Source: Ampullimonas aquatilis (GTDB lineage: Bacteria; Pseudomonadota; Gammaproteobacteria; Burkholderiales; Burkholderiaceae_D). From it: a DNA stretch of 64,000 bases. Location: the NCBI RefSeq assembly GCF_049675895.1, contig NZ_CP183834.1, positions 2,914,001 through 2,978,000 of the forward strand. Direction: 5' to 3'. Under the pieces are notes generated by a model. It was given only the letters and a program-made list of their open reading frames with translations. It made no database searches and had not been told where the DNA came from. Each line of letters begins with the position of its first letter. The stretch's first letter is position 1. Position numbers and translations under genes: made by a program. Positions 8,498-17,002 of the stretch are shown in pieces.

Positions 8498-9076
8498 TCA
8501 AGGCTTAAGACTGACACGCGGCTCGGCATAACGGGTATAACGATCGGGCTGAATGATTTGGGTTGGCACGGGTACTGGTCGGCCATAGCCATAACGACGC
8601 ACATAGACACTGGGCGGGCCATCATAAATCGGCCCACTGATTTTGTCTGGATTGCAACTGGCATCGGCATAGCTGCGGCAATATTCTGCTGTTGGCACAC
8701 TCAAGCCTGGTGTATAGCCGGGATAAGCACCGGTATAACCACGATAACCAGAACTGACGTAATACGGAAAATGACTGCGACCTTGCTGCATGAGCCGATC
8801 TCGCTCCATGGTTTGCACCAGTCTTTTTTGGGCAATCACATAGTCGGGCACCGTAGAACCAGCACTGGAAGGCGTTTGCGTCGAGAAATTATCAATGTAT
8901 GGCGACTCAACATCAACCATCTGTGTTTTTCGCGCATCAACAGTGGGCTGATCGCCATAATGTACCCTACCATTGGCATCCTGCCAGCGATAAACCGCCG
9001 ACTGGGCAACAACACTGGTTGGCAGGTACAGGCTCAATAGCCAGAGCAATCCTGCCCATTGTTTGCAATCACGCAT
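8498..9076 (-). CDS. Secreted DUF4124 domain protein
   Basis: The product has about 192 residues, with a signal peptide (about residues 1–24, cleavage near VVAQS) and then a DUF4124 module, VYRWQDANGRVHYGDQP. The rest is Tyr/Gly/Pro-rich and ends without further recognisable domains. DUF4124 modules occur in envelope proteins of proteobacteria; function is unknown. Its ATG overlaps the stop of the upstream sensor kinase gene (TGATG), so the two are probably translated together and may act in one pathway. Confidence 0.8.
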   Translation of the reverse strand: MRDCKQWAGLLWLLSLYLPTSVVAQSAVYRWQDANGRVHYGDQPTVDARKTQMVDVESPYIDNFSTQTPSSAGSTVPDYVIAQKRLVQTMERDRLMQQGRSHFPYYVSSGYRGYTGAYPGYTPGLSVPTAEYCRSYADASCNPDKISGPIYDGPPSVYVRRYGYGRPVPVPTQIIQPDRYTRYAEPRVSLKP

Positions 9077-11829
9077 CAATGATCCTGATCCAGTAAACCT
9101 ACACACAAAATAATCACCACAATAGTGCCCTGTTTTTTCACCAGTGACTGGATGGGAACATCGCGCTTGTCTGGTGTCAATGCTGCAGTGTCACTCAAGG
9201 TGTTGGACACTTCATCATCGGCATGCGAAAACAATTGCATCTGCGCACCCATCAATTCACAGAGTTCCTTGCAAATGAGTAAACCCAAACCGCCATTGGC
9301 ACTCAATACCGCTTCATCATCCAACTTGGGCTGGATGGGTACCGCACGTTGCCGGTTGCTGATTAGAATGTTATAGGCATGAAAAAGTTCAGTCTGTTGC
9401 GCCTGGCTAATTCCAGGGCCACTGTCCTCCACCATGATACGCAACCATTGATAGGCCGATAAAGGTGCCATACTGTTGTCAGTGGCAGCCATCACATTGT
9501 TTTTTTGATGAGTCAACATTGCTTTCTGTAAAGCCTCAATTGGCTGTGCCAGTGCTGCTTCATCAGAATTTGAATCAAGCTGGTCAATACTGAAGCGGAC
9601 AAAACCAGTCTGCGTAAAATGTGTTGCGTTGGATAATAAATTGGTCAGCAGTTGCCGTACCCTGACGGCATCCATCATCACACGATCATGCAAATTGGGC
9701 GAAACTGAAAAATTGAATGACAGACCTTTGAGTCGAGCCACGACATCGTATTCATCGGCCAAGGCAAAAAACAGTTCTTGCAGGCTGCCAGGTTTGAGAT
9801 TTAAAGTGACTTTGCCCGACTCAATTCGTGAATAATCAAGTACATTGCCCAGCATCTGTTGCAAGGCCCGCACTGATGTTCTGAGCGAATCGGTCAATCG
9901 TGCCGGCTCACCATGTGGTTGATGATTATCAATATGTCGTTTAAGCAACTCCAGGGTATCGCGCATACTCGTTACTGCAGCGTTGACATGATGTGAAATG
10001 GTACGAATATATTGTGCGCGATAACTTGACTGGGCAGTTGCCAGATCGCGTTCATTGACAACGATCTGTTCCACCTGTTGACGACGCTTCACTTCGCGCG
10101 ATAAGCGTTTATTCCAGAATAAGCTGATCAGCAAGACCAGCAACATGCCAACAACAACTGGCACAATCACGCTGCCCACTTTTCGCCATGACAAACCCGA
10201 CTCATAAGTGGCCATCATCCATTTTTGTCGCATGGCAGCATGATCTGCACTACTGAATGAGTCCATAGCCTTATTGAGAATCTGAGCCAGCATGGGATGA
10301 TCCTTGGCTGTAGCAAAGTACAGATCACTAGGCGCCGAGCGGACAATCTCGGCCACTTGCACCTGGCCCAGATATTTCTGACGAATCAGATTGTCCACCA
10401 CATCCATATTGCCAATGGTGGCTTGCGTCTGATGATCGACCACACTTTGCATGCAAGTCGCCATATCGTCCATTTCAACGACTTCAATTGCCGGAAAGCG
10501 CCGCCTGATTTCTTCCAGATAAAAATGGTCACGTAACACGGCCAATTTTTTACCAGCCAGATCACCCAACTCAAAGACCGGTGCACTGCGTGGGTGTGTC
10601 ACAATTACCGTGGGCGAGCTGTAATAAGGTCCTGAAAAATTCATGACATGCTCGCGCTCGGCAGAACGTGCGGCAGCGATCAAGATATGCACTTCGCCAC
10701 GTTGCAGTTTTTGTAAAACCTGCGACCAGGTATCTCCGATCAGTTTTGAGGTTGGCAAGCCAAGACGATTTTCAATTTGCTTTAAATAATCAAATGCCAT
10801 GCCTTGCGGATTCTGATCGATTGCCATGGCACTAAATGGCGCAAAAGCATTGTCATATCCGACAGTCAAGCTACCGATGCTTTTAAGATAGGCCTGCTCC
10901 TCATCGGTCAGTCGAATTTTGTTATTGGCTTGTTGCAAAAAATGAAAATAGGGCTGCCACTGAGATTCGATTTGTTGTCGTTCTTCCTGAGTCATCGAAC
11001 TGATGACACGATCCATCAAACTCACGAGTTGTGGCCAGTCTTTGCGCACAGCAAAGCCAAGACGACTACTGGGCAAACTGAAAGTCGCGGCCAGCTCCAG
11101 ATTGGAGATCATGAATTTTTCAATCTGGTAATGCGCCGTCACAAACAGGCCCGCATACACTTCGGCTTCACCACTTGCTACTGCGCGTAAAGCCTTTTCA
11201 GTCGTGTCATAGTTTTTGATTTTAATACTGGGAAAAAGCTCGCGCAGATAATCACCTGCCGCATATCCGCTTTCGATGGCAAAGGTTTTACCCACATAGT
11301 CTTCCAGCTGCGACTGGGGACTGGCAACCGTTTGGCCACGCGGCACAATGAGGGCCATGTCTGCCTGGATGAAGGGCTGAGTGAAAGTCAGATAGCTGGT
11401 TCTGGCAGATGTCTGTGCGGCTGCCACGACCATATCAGCATTATGGTCGCGTACGCTATTGAGGGAGTCCTCAAAGCTGTCTTGAACCCCTACCTTAAAC
11501 TGTACATTGAGGCGTTTGGCAATTAATGAAAGATAGTCCATGGCAATGCCTTGGGCCAACTCCGCATGCTCATTTGTTGGACTAAATAGGGGTGGATAAC
11601 CGCTACGATTGGCGGCGATTCGAATCACCGGATGCGCTGCCAAAAATTGCCGATCATCCTCATTGAGTACCAATTCAGGAACAATATTGCCACCGGGGAT
11701 GACAGCCGGACTCAGCGAAATATGGGGATGGTGCAAGGGATTGGAATTAGTCACCACCTCGGCATGCGCCTGTGCCAGAATCACGCACAGGAACAGAATC
11801 ACTGAAATCAAGCGAAGACAAAGGCTCAT
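9076..11829 (-). CDS. Sensor kinase with tandem periplasmic solute-binding domains (BvgS/EvgS-like, no receiver)
   Basis: This 917-residue protein has a signal or anchor segment and two SBP_bac_3-type periplasmic domains in tandem (about residues 50–300 and 305–545), each with the typical start IRIAANRSGYPP or LTVGYDNAFAPF. One membrane helix follows near 560–580, then a HisKA-like helix pair and an ATPase domain with NLLSNATHFT, VEDSGPGIS and GGLGLLICKEL. Unlike BvgS or EvgS it has no receiver or HPt domain. The dimerisation box reads SHHVNAAV around H613 instead of SHE.RTP, so catalytic competence is uncertain. It is coupled to the DUF4124 gene. Confidence 0.85.
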   Translation of the reverse strand: MSLCLRLISVILFLCVILAQAHAEVVTNSNPLHHPHISLSPAVIPGGNIVPELVLNEDDRQFLAAHPVIRIAANRSGYPPLFSPTNEHAELAQGIAMDYLSLIAKRLNVQFKVGVQDSFEDSLNSVRDHNADMVVAAAQTSARTSYLTFTQPFIQADMALIVPRGQTVASPQSQLEDYVGKTFAIESGYAAGDYLRELFPSIKIKNYDTTEKALRAVASGEAEVYAGLFVTAHYQIEKFMISNLELAATFSLPSSRLGFAVRKDWPQLVSLMDRVISSMTQEERQQIESQWQPYFHFLQQANNKIRLTDEEQAYLKSIGSLTVGYDNAFAPFSAMAIDQNPQGMAFDYLKQIENRLGLPTSKLIGDTWSQVLQKLQRGEVHILIAAARSAEREHVMNFSGPYYSSPTVIVTHPRSAPVFELGDLAGKKLAVLRDHFYLEEIRRRFPAIEVVEMDDMATCMQSVVDHQTQATIGNMDVVDNLIRQKYLGQVQVAEIVRSAPSDLYFATAKDHPMLAQILNKAMDSFSSADHAAMRQKWMMATYESGLSWRKVGSVIVPVVVGMLLVLLISLFWNKRLSREVKRRQQVEQIVVNERDLATAQSSYRAQYIRTISHHVNAAVTSMRDTLELLKRHIDNHQPHGEPARLTDSLRTSVRALQQMLGNVLDYSRIESGKVTLNLKPGSLQELFFALADEYDVVARLKGLSFNFSVSPNLHDRVMMDAVRVRQLLTNLLSNATHFTQTGFVRFSIDQLDSNSDEAALAQPIEALQKAMLTHQKNNVMAATDNSMAPLSAYQWLRIMVEDSGPGISQAQQTELFHAYNILISNRQRAVPIQPKLDDEAVLSANGGLGLLICKELCELMGAQMQLFSHADDEVSNTLSDTAALTPDKRDVPIQSLVKKQGTIVVIILCVGLLDQDH

Positions 11830-12031
11830 TGAAATAACCAAGATAGTTGGAGTTGGAAGGCAAAACAATGAACAACGTGAGTATTCGCTGATATCTGCTT
11901 TGATTTACCAGCAGACTTCAACTCTATCAGGCTGCCCCGATGATGAAATTTTGTTATATTCGATCATGTTACATTGTATTAAAAAGCCTCACGGGATTTT
12001 TAATGAATACTATTCATATCAAAAGGCATGC

Positions 12032-12583
12032 ATGGGCAATCGGCTAACAAAAATCGTCACGCGTACCGGTGATGACGGGACGACAGGACTGGGAAATGGC
12101 CAACGAGTGCGCAAAGACGCGTTGCGAATCCAAGCATTGGGCGATGTTGATGAACTGAACTCGTATTTGGGTCTACTACTTTGCGAGGCTTTACCGGTGG
12201 CGGTGCAGCTCATTTTGGTGCAGATACAGCATGAACTGTTTGATCTGGGTGCCGAATTATCGATTCCAGACTACCGCAAATTGCAAGACTCACAGGTTGC
12301 TGCATTGGACGATGCCATCAATTTATTCAATGAACAATTGCCAGCGTTAAAGGAATTCATTTTGCCGGGCGGCTGCCGTGCTGCAGCGCTGGCGCATGTT
12401 GCACGTACCATCTGCCGCCGCGCCGAGCGACTGGTCGTTGCCTTGGCAGAAGTGGAACCGGTCAGCGAGCCAGCCCGGCTTTATTTGAACCGGCTGTCTG
12501 ACCTGTTGTTTGTGATGGCGCGTTATCTCAATCAGGCTTTAGGTGACGGCGATGTACTTTGGCAAAATAAAAATACCCCCTAA
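12032..12583 (+). CDS. Cob(I)alamin adenosyltransferase (PduO type)
   Basis: This 183-residue enzyme transfers the adenosyl group of ATP to cob(I)alamin to form coenzyme B12. The N-terminal P-loop-like motif TRTGDDGTTGLG and the later CRRAERL and NRLSDLLFVMAR motifs are typical of PduO. The open frame extends far upstream, but the ATG at 12032, with AAAGG upstream, fits the family start. No cobalamin gene is adjacent. A copy of the dispersed repeat starts inside its last codons and spans the stop. Confidence 0.93.
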   Translation: MGNRLTKIVTRTGDDGTTGLGNGQRVRKDALRIQALGDVDELNSYLGLLLCEALPVAVQLILVQIQHELFDLGAELSIPDYRKLQDSQVAALDDAINLFNEQLPALKEFILPGGCRAAALAHVARTICRRAERLVVALAEVEPVSEPARLYLNRLSDLLFVMARYLNQALGDGDVLWQNKNTP

Positions 12584-12642
12584 CTGTATTTTTTAAAGAC
12601 CAATAAATACGCACTTGAGCAACAATAAATTAATGATACTCC
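12569..12642 (+). repeat. Dispersed intergenic element, copy B
   Basis: The opening hairpin is perfect: AAAAATAC (12569–12576) pairs with GTATTTTT (12586–12593). Next come AAAGACC, the core AATAAATACGCACTTGAGC and a terminal GATACTCC. The hairpin overlaps the stop codon of the adenosyltransferase gene, and the end is 14 bp from the stop of the convergent AIM24-family gene. Confidence 0.75.
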
Positions 12643-12655
12643 ATTAATTCATACA

Positions 12656-13480
12656 TTAATCATCATCCCCACTGAGTACACCACCCAATAAACCACCGGC
12701 TGCCAGTCCAGGCAGACTACTAAAAATCCCGCCTTCTTCACGACCACCACTACCCGTTTGCGGTGCGGCTGCAAAAATCCGTGAAGCCAACCGTGAAAAT
12801 GGCAAAGACTGCAATATGACCGTGCCTGGTCCGGTCAAGGAAGCGAGAAAGAGTCCTTCACCACCAAACAAGGCCGTTTTAACCTTGCCAACATATTGCA
12901 CATCAAACGTGACCGTCGGTTCATAAGCCACCAGACAACCGGTATCCACCCGCAAGTTTTCGCCGGGTGCCAATACGCGCTGATGCATGGTGCCACCAGC
13001 ATGAATAAAGGCCATGCCATCACCAGTCAGTTTTTCCATGATGAAACCTTCACCACCAAAAAATCCTGCCGACAATTTGCGTTGAAAGGCAATGCCTAAT
13101 TGCACGCCACGGGCAGCACACAAAAAAGCGTCCTTCTGACAGATAAAGGTGCCGCCGATTTTGCTCAAATCGACCGGGATAATTTTGCCTGGATAAGGTG
13201 CCGCAAATGCCAATTTGCGCTTGACGGTGGCCTGGTTGGAATAAATGGTCGTAAACAACGACTCACCGGTCAGCAAGCGTTTGCCTGCACCGAGCAACTT
13301 GCCCATAAAGCCTGATTGAGTGGCCGAACCATCACCAAACACGGCGTCCATCTCAATCCCGGCCTCCATATACATCAAGCTGCCAGCCTCACCCACCATG
13401 GCTTCACCAGGGTCGAGCTCAACCTCAACATATTGCATTTCTGCACCGTGAATGACGTAATCGATGACATCCATCGCCAT
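12656..13480 (-). CDS. AIM24/TIGR00266 family protein
   Basis: This 274-residue protein is made of beta-rich repeats and matches the AIM24 (TIGR00266) family: EVELDPGEAMVGEAGSLMYM near the N-terminus and an internal GGEGLFLASLTGPGTV motif. The tail is Gly-rich with SLPGLAAGGLLGG. The biochemical role of the family in bacteria is not established. GGAG precedes the ATG. It lies downstream of clpA on the same strand but behind a strong terminator, so it is probably a separate transcript. Confidence 0.88.
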   Translation of the reverse strand: MAMDVIDYVIHGAEMQYVEVELDPGEAMVGEAGSLMYMEAGIEMDAVFGDGSATQSGFMGKLLGAGKRLLTGESLFTTIYSNQATVKRKLAFAAPYPGKIIPVDLSKIGGTFICQKDAFLCAARGVQLGIAFQRKLSAGFFGGEGFIMEKLTGDGMAFIHAGGTMHQRVLAPGENLRVDTGCLVAYEPTVTFDVQYVGKVKTALFGGEGLFLASLTGPGTVILQSLPFSRLASRIFAAAPQTGSGGREEGGIFSSLPGLAAGGLLGGVLSGDDD

Positions 13481-13501
13481 GAGTTTGCTCCTTGATAAAA
13501 G

Positions 13502-13531
13502 AAAATGGCACTCAACTGAGTGCCATTTTTA
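13502..13531. terminator. Bidirectional intrinsic terminator after clpA
   Basis: The 12-bp arms AAAATGGCACTC (13502–13513) and GAGTGCCATTTT (13518–13529) enclose a 4-base loop and are flanked by A and T runs. It sits 55 bp beyond the clpA stop. Confidence 0.85.
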
Positions 13532-13586
13532 ACAGATTCAGATGACAAAAGCTTGCGCATCTACTCCTGTATTTGCAACAGACTGA

Positions 13587-15887
13587 TTAAACGTCCGCCT
13601 CTTCCTTTTCAGGTTGAGAAGGTGGGGAAGATTCGCCCTCCGCAAAACTGAGCACGATTTCTTCCTTGTCATCCAGATCCACCGTGACCTTACCGCCACT
13701 GACCAATTTGCCAAACAACAGCTCATCAGCCAATGCCTTGCGAATCATGTCTTGAATCAGACGTGACATGGGTCGTGCGCCCATCATTGGATCAAAACCT
13801 TTCTTGGCCAGGAAGGAGCGCAGTTTTTCGGTGAAGATCGCATCCACACGTTTTTCATGCAACTGTTCTTCAAGCTGCATGAGGAACTTGTCAACCACCC
13901 GCAAGATGATTTCCTCATCCAGCGAACGGAAGTTAATGATCGCATCCAGACGGTTACGGAACTCAGGCGTGAACATGCGTTTGATATCGCCCATTTCGTC
14001 ACCCTGCTCGCGCTGGGTGGTAAAGCCAATGGTCGATTTTTGCATGGTTTCTGCACCCGCATTGGTCGTCATGATAATGATCACATTGCGGAAATCCGCT
14101 TTACGGCCATTATTGTCAGTCAACGTGCCATGATCCATCACCTGCAGCAGAATATTGAACACATCAGGATGCGCTTTTTCAATTTCATCCAGCAACAAGA
14201 CGCAATGCGGTTTTTTGGTGATGGCTTCAGTCAGCAAGCCACCCTGATCAAAGCCCACATAACCGGGAGGTGCGCCAATCAGGCGCGACACCGCATGACG
14301 CTCCATGTATTCCGACATGTCAAAACGCAACAGCTCAATCCCCATGATGAAGGCAAGCTGCTTGGCCACTTCGGTCTTGCCAACACCGGTTGGGCCAGAA
14401 AACAGGAAAGCACCAATCGGCTTGTCAGTTTTACCCAAGCCAGCACGTGCCATTTTGACTGCCGCAGCAAGCGCTTCAATGGCGGCATCCTGACCAAAGA
14501 CCACGTTTTTCAAATCACGGTCAATCGTTTGCAACTTGCTGCGATCATCCACAGAAACACTCTGTGGTGGGATTCGCGCAATCTTGGCGATGATGTCTTC
14601 AATCTCACTCTTGCCAATGGTTTTCTTTTGCTTGGATTTAGGCAAAATGCGCTGAGCAGCACCGGCTTCGTCAATCACGTCAATGGCCTTGTCAGGCAAA
14701 TGACGATCATTGATGAACTTGGCTGACAACTCAGCGGCGGCTGTCAAAGCACTGGCTGAATACTTGATCCCATGATGTTCTTCAAAACGTGATTTCAAAC
14801 CACGTAGGATTTGTATGGTTTGATCCACTGTCGGTTCTGCGACATCAATCTTTTGGAAACGACGAGCCAGCGCGTGATCTTTTTCAAACACACCACGATA
14901 CTCAGTAAAGGTGGTCGCACCAATACATTTGAGCTGACCACTCGACAACGCAGGCTTGAGCAGGTTGGACGCATCCAACGTACCACCGGAGGCCGAACCC
15001 GCGCCAATCAATGTATGAATCTCATCAATAAACAAAACGCCATGCTGATGATCTTTGAGCGCCTTCAAAACGGCTTTCAGTCGCTGCTCAAAATCACCAC
15101 GGTATTTGGTACCAGCCAGTAATGCACCCATATCGAGTGAATACACTGTTGCATTGGCTAAAATTTCCGGCACGTCACCTTGAGTAATACGCCATGCCAA
15201 ACCTTCGGCAATCGCCGTTTTACCAACACCAGCCTCACCCACCAGCAACGGATTGTTTTTTCGACGACGACACAAGACCTGGATCACGCGCTCAACTTCG
15301 GCTTCACGACCAATCAATGGATCGATTTTGCCGTCCTTGGCCATCTGGTTCAGATTCTGGGTAAATTGCTCCAGCGCACCTTCTTTTTCGGCCTTTTCGG
15401 CATCACTTTCGGTCGCTGCTTCGGCAGTTTTGGCCGACTCGGTCTGCTGGGTCTTGGTAATACCATGAGAGATATAGTTGACGACATCCAGACGCGTTAC
15501 ACCTTGCTGATGCAAGTAGTAAACCGCATGGGAGTCTTTCTCACCAAAGATGGCAACCAGCACATTGGCACCGGTCACTTCTTTTTTACCATTGGAAGAA
15601 GACTGCACATGCATGATGGCGCGCTGAATCACCCGCTGGAAACCTAAAGTGGGTTGGGTATCAATCTCGCCAGTACCTGGTACCGTGGGTGTATTGTCAG
15701 CAATGTAGTGCTGTAAAGATTTTCTCAAATCTTCAATATTGACCGCACAGGCACGCATGACTTCTGCGGCCGAGGGGTTATCGAGAAGTGCGAGAAGCAA
15801 ATGCTCGACCGTAATGAACTCATGCCGAGCCTGTCTGGCCTCGACAAAAGCCATATGTAAACTGACTTCCAATTCCTGAGCAATCAT
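13587..15887 (-). CDS. clpA: ATP-dependent Clp protease ATP-binding subunit ClpA
   Basis: ClpA is the AAA+ unfoldase that feeds substrates to ClpP. The 766-residue product has the N-terminal ClpN repeat domain (HEFITVEHLLLALLDN), a first AAA+ module with Walker A GEAGVGKTA and a second with GPTGVGKTE. The ClpP-binding loop is probably in the second module near IGFTTQ. A strong GGAGGAAGC precedes the ATG at 15887. The start overlaps the stop of clpS by 4 bp, coupling adaptor and unfoldase. The C-terminus has a short acidic, Pro/Ser-rich tail. Confidence 0.97.
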   Translation of the reverse strand: MIAQELEVSLHMAFVEARQARHEFITVEHLLLALLDNPSAAEVMRACAVNIEDLRKSLQHYIADNTPTVPGTGEIDTQPTLGFQRVIQRAIMHVQSSSNGKKEVTGANVLVAIFGEKDSHAVYYLHQQGVTRLDVVNYISHGITKTQQTESAKTAEAATESDAEKAEKEGALEQFTQNLNQMAKDGKIDPLIGREAEVERVIQVLCRRRKNNPLLVGEAGVGKTAIAEGLAWRITQGDVPEILANATVYSLDMGALLAGTKYRGDFEQRLKAVLKALKDHQHGVLFIDEIHTLIGAGSASGGTLDASNLLKPALSSGQLKCIGATTFTEYRGVFEKDHALARRFQKIDVAEPTVDQTIQILRGLKSRFEEHHGIKYSASALTAAAELSAKFINDRHLPDKAIDVIDEAGAAQRILPKSKQKKTIGKSEIEDIIAKIARIPPQSVSVDDRSKLQTIDRDLKNVVFGQDAAIEALAAAVKMARAGLGKTDKPIGAFLFSGPTGVGKTEVAKQLAFIMGIELLRFDMSEYMERHAVSRLIGAPPGYVGFDQGGLLTEAITKKPHCVLLLDEIEKAHPDVFNILLQVMDHGTLTDNNGRKADFRNVIIIMTTNAGAETMQKSTIGFTTQREQGDEMGDIKRMFTPEFRNRLDAIINFRSLDEEIILRVVDKFLMQLEEQLHEKRVDAIFTEKLRSFLAKKGFDPMMGARPMSRLIQDMIRKALADELLFGKLVSGGKVTVDLDDKEEIVLSFAEGESSPPSQPEKEEADV

Positions 15888-16198
15888 GCTTCCTCCATTA
15901 CGCATTGCAGCGGATGACCCGACTGACGCGCGTGCGTTGTAACTAACTCCACCTTCGTTGCGGCGATATCCTTCGGATAAACACCACAAACACCTTTGCC
16001 TTCACGGTGTACCTGCAGCATGATCTGAGTAGCAGTCTCACGATCCTTGCTGAAATAGGCTTGAATGACCGCCACGACAAACTCCATGGGCGTGTAGTCG
16101 TCATTCAACAGCATCACCTCAAAAAGAGGTGGTGGTTTAACTTTGAGTTCCTGCTCTTCAAGAACAGGAGTGGAATCATTTTCATGGCTGGTGGCCAT
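15884..16198 (-). CDS. clpS: ATP-dependent Clp protease adaptor ClpS
   Basis: ClpS binds N-degron substrates and delivers them to ClpA. The 104-residue product has a disordered N-terminal arm, then the core LLNDDYTPMEFVV with the binding-pocket residues, and the HREGKGVCG segment. The first in-frame start (16210) is a TTG; the ATG at 16198 is preferred. It overlaps clpA by ATGA. Confidence 0.95.
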   Translation of the reverse strand: MATSHENDSTPVLEEQELKVKPPPLFEVMLLNDDYTPMEFVVAVIQAYFSKDRETATQIMLQVHREGKGVCGVYPKDIAATKVELVTTHARQSGHPLQCVMEEA

Positions 16199-16539
16199 AG
16201 GCGGTTTCAAAAAAATTCAGAAAGTTAATAATAACTGGATACCATCATACTCGCTCATATGAAGCAATAAAATGGGATTAGAGCGTGAAGTTCTACCCAC
16301 TCTTTCATATGCCATACCATATGGACAAGATAGTGACGCTTTACTTCATTTCAAGCACTTCCTGTGCCAAAACATCTAAGATCTGATTAATTCAGCCAGG
16401 CAATTGGCTTAAACGATGCGATAAATTGAATCCTTAGACACCTATTTAAGGCGTATTAGTGGATTTTTCAAGAAAGAAATCGCCTTATTAAAAACTTGAA
16501 AACTTTTGATTCATCCGTGTTTTCACTAATAAAAAGCAC

Positions 16540-16568
16540 TTGACTAAAAAAGCGGTTCAGCAAACAAT
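16540..16568 (+). promoter_or_regulatory. Candidate promoter of the cold-shock gene
   Basis: TTGACT (16540–16545), a 17-bp spacer and AACAAT (16563–16568) form a plausible sigma70 pair. It would give a leader of roughly 110 nt, in line with the long leaders of cspA-type genes. The -10 element is weak. Confidence 0.35.
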
Positions 16569-16638
16569 GCCCAACAAGTATCCATGTCTTGTACAAGGAC
16601 TTTATTTTATTTGTCTGACATGATGCGAGTTAAGGATT

Positions 16639-16663
16639 ACGTCAGATTTGATTGACGTTTTTT
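16639..16663 (+). promoter_or_regulatory. Leader hairpin with T run before the cold-shock gene
   Basis: ACGTCA and TGACGT, six bp each with an 8-base loop, are followed directly by six T residues, 25 bp before the ATG. It has the shape of a weak intrinsic terminator inside the leader and could act as an attenuator or thermosensitive structure. Confidence 0.4.
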
Positions 16664-16687
16664 GTATTTTTTTAGAAAGACAGTTTT

Positions 16688-16891
16688 ATGGCAACAGGTA
16701 CAGTTAAATGGTTTAATGACTCCAAAGGATACGGCTTCATTACACCAGACGAAGGTGGCGAAGATCTTTTCGCACATTTCTCAGCAATTCAGATGGGTGG
16801 TTTCAAAACCCTGAAAGAAGGCCAGAAGGTTAACTTTGAGATCACTCAAGGTCCTAAAGGCAAACAGGCATCAAATATCACCGGCGCTTAA
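16688..16891 (+). CDS. Cold-shock protein (CspA family)
   Basis: A single 67-residue OB-fold cold-shock domain that binds single-stranded RNA/DNA. RNP1 is KGYGFI and RNP2 is DLFAHF. Length and sequence match CspA-family proteins. The purine-rich AGAAAGA upstream is only a weak ribosome-binding site. A perfect 17-bp terminator follows. Confidence 0.97.
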   Translation: MATGTVKWFNDSKGYGFITPDEGGEDLFAHFSAIQMGGFKTLKEGQKVNFEITQGPKGKQASNITGA

Positions 16892-16922
16892 GACTGGTTT
16901 TATATATCGGAGCAAGTATTTC

Positions 16923-16959
16923 ATAAACAAAAACCCCGCAATGCGGGGTTTTTGTTTAT
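16923..16959. terminator. Perfect 17-bp bidirectional terminator between csp gene and icd
   Basis: Arms 16923–16939 and 16943–16959 are exact reverse complements with a 3-base loop. The GC core CCCCGC/GCGGGG is flanked by A- and T-rich ends, so it can stop transcription from both convergent genes. Confidence 0.92.
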
Positions 16960-16971
16960 CCATCATATAAG

Positions 16972-16999
16972 AACCAGACGAATCACTTCGTCCGGTTTT
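16972..16999. terminator. Second hairpin at the icd 3' end
   Basis: AACCAGACGAA (16972–16982) pairs with TTCGTCCGGTT (16987–16997) with one mismatch, and TT follows on the plus strand. It lies only a few bases from the icd stop and may act together with the neighbouring terminator. Confidence 0.5.
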
Positions 17000-17002
17000 A
17001 AA

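Larger units (their letters stand above)
16199..16687. other. Gene-free divergent region between clpS and the cold-shock gene
   Basis: These bases hold no convincing reading frame. The right part is probably the long cold-shock leader, with a candidate promoter at 16540 and a hairpin with a T run at 16639. The left part must carry the clpS promoter, which I could not pin down. Confidence 0.55.

Noticed and set aside
11609..12031. Long N-terminal extension of the cobalamin adenosyltransferase frame
   Set aside because: The upstream part is antisense to the sensor kinase gene; the ATG at 12032 with AAAGG fits the family start.
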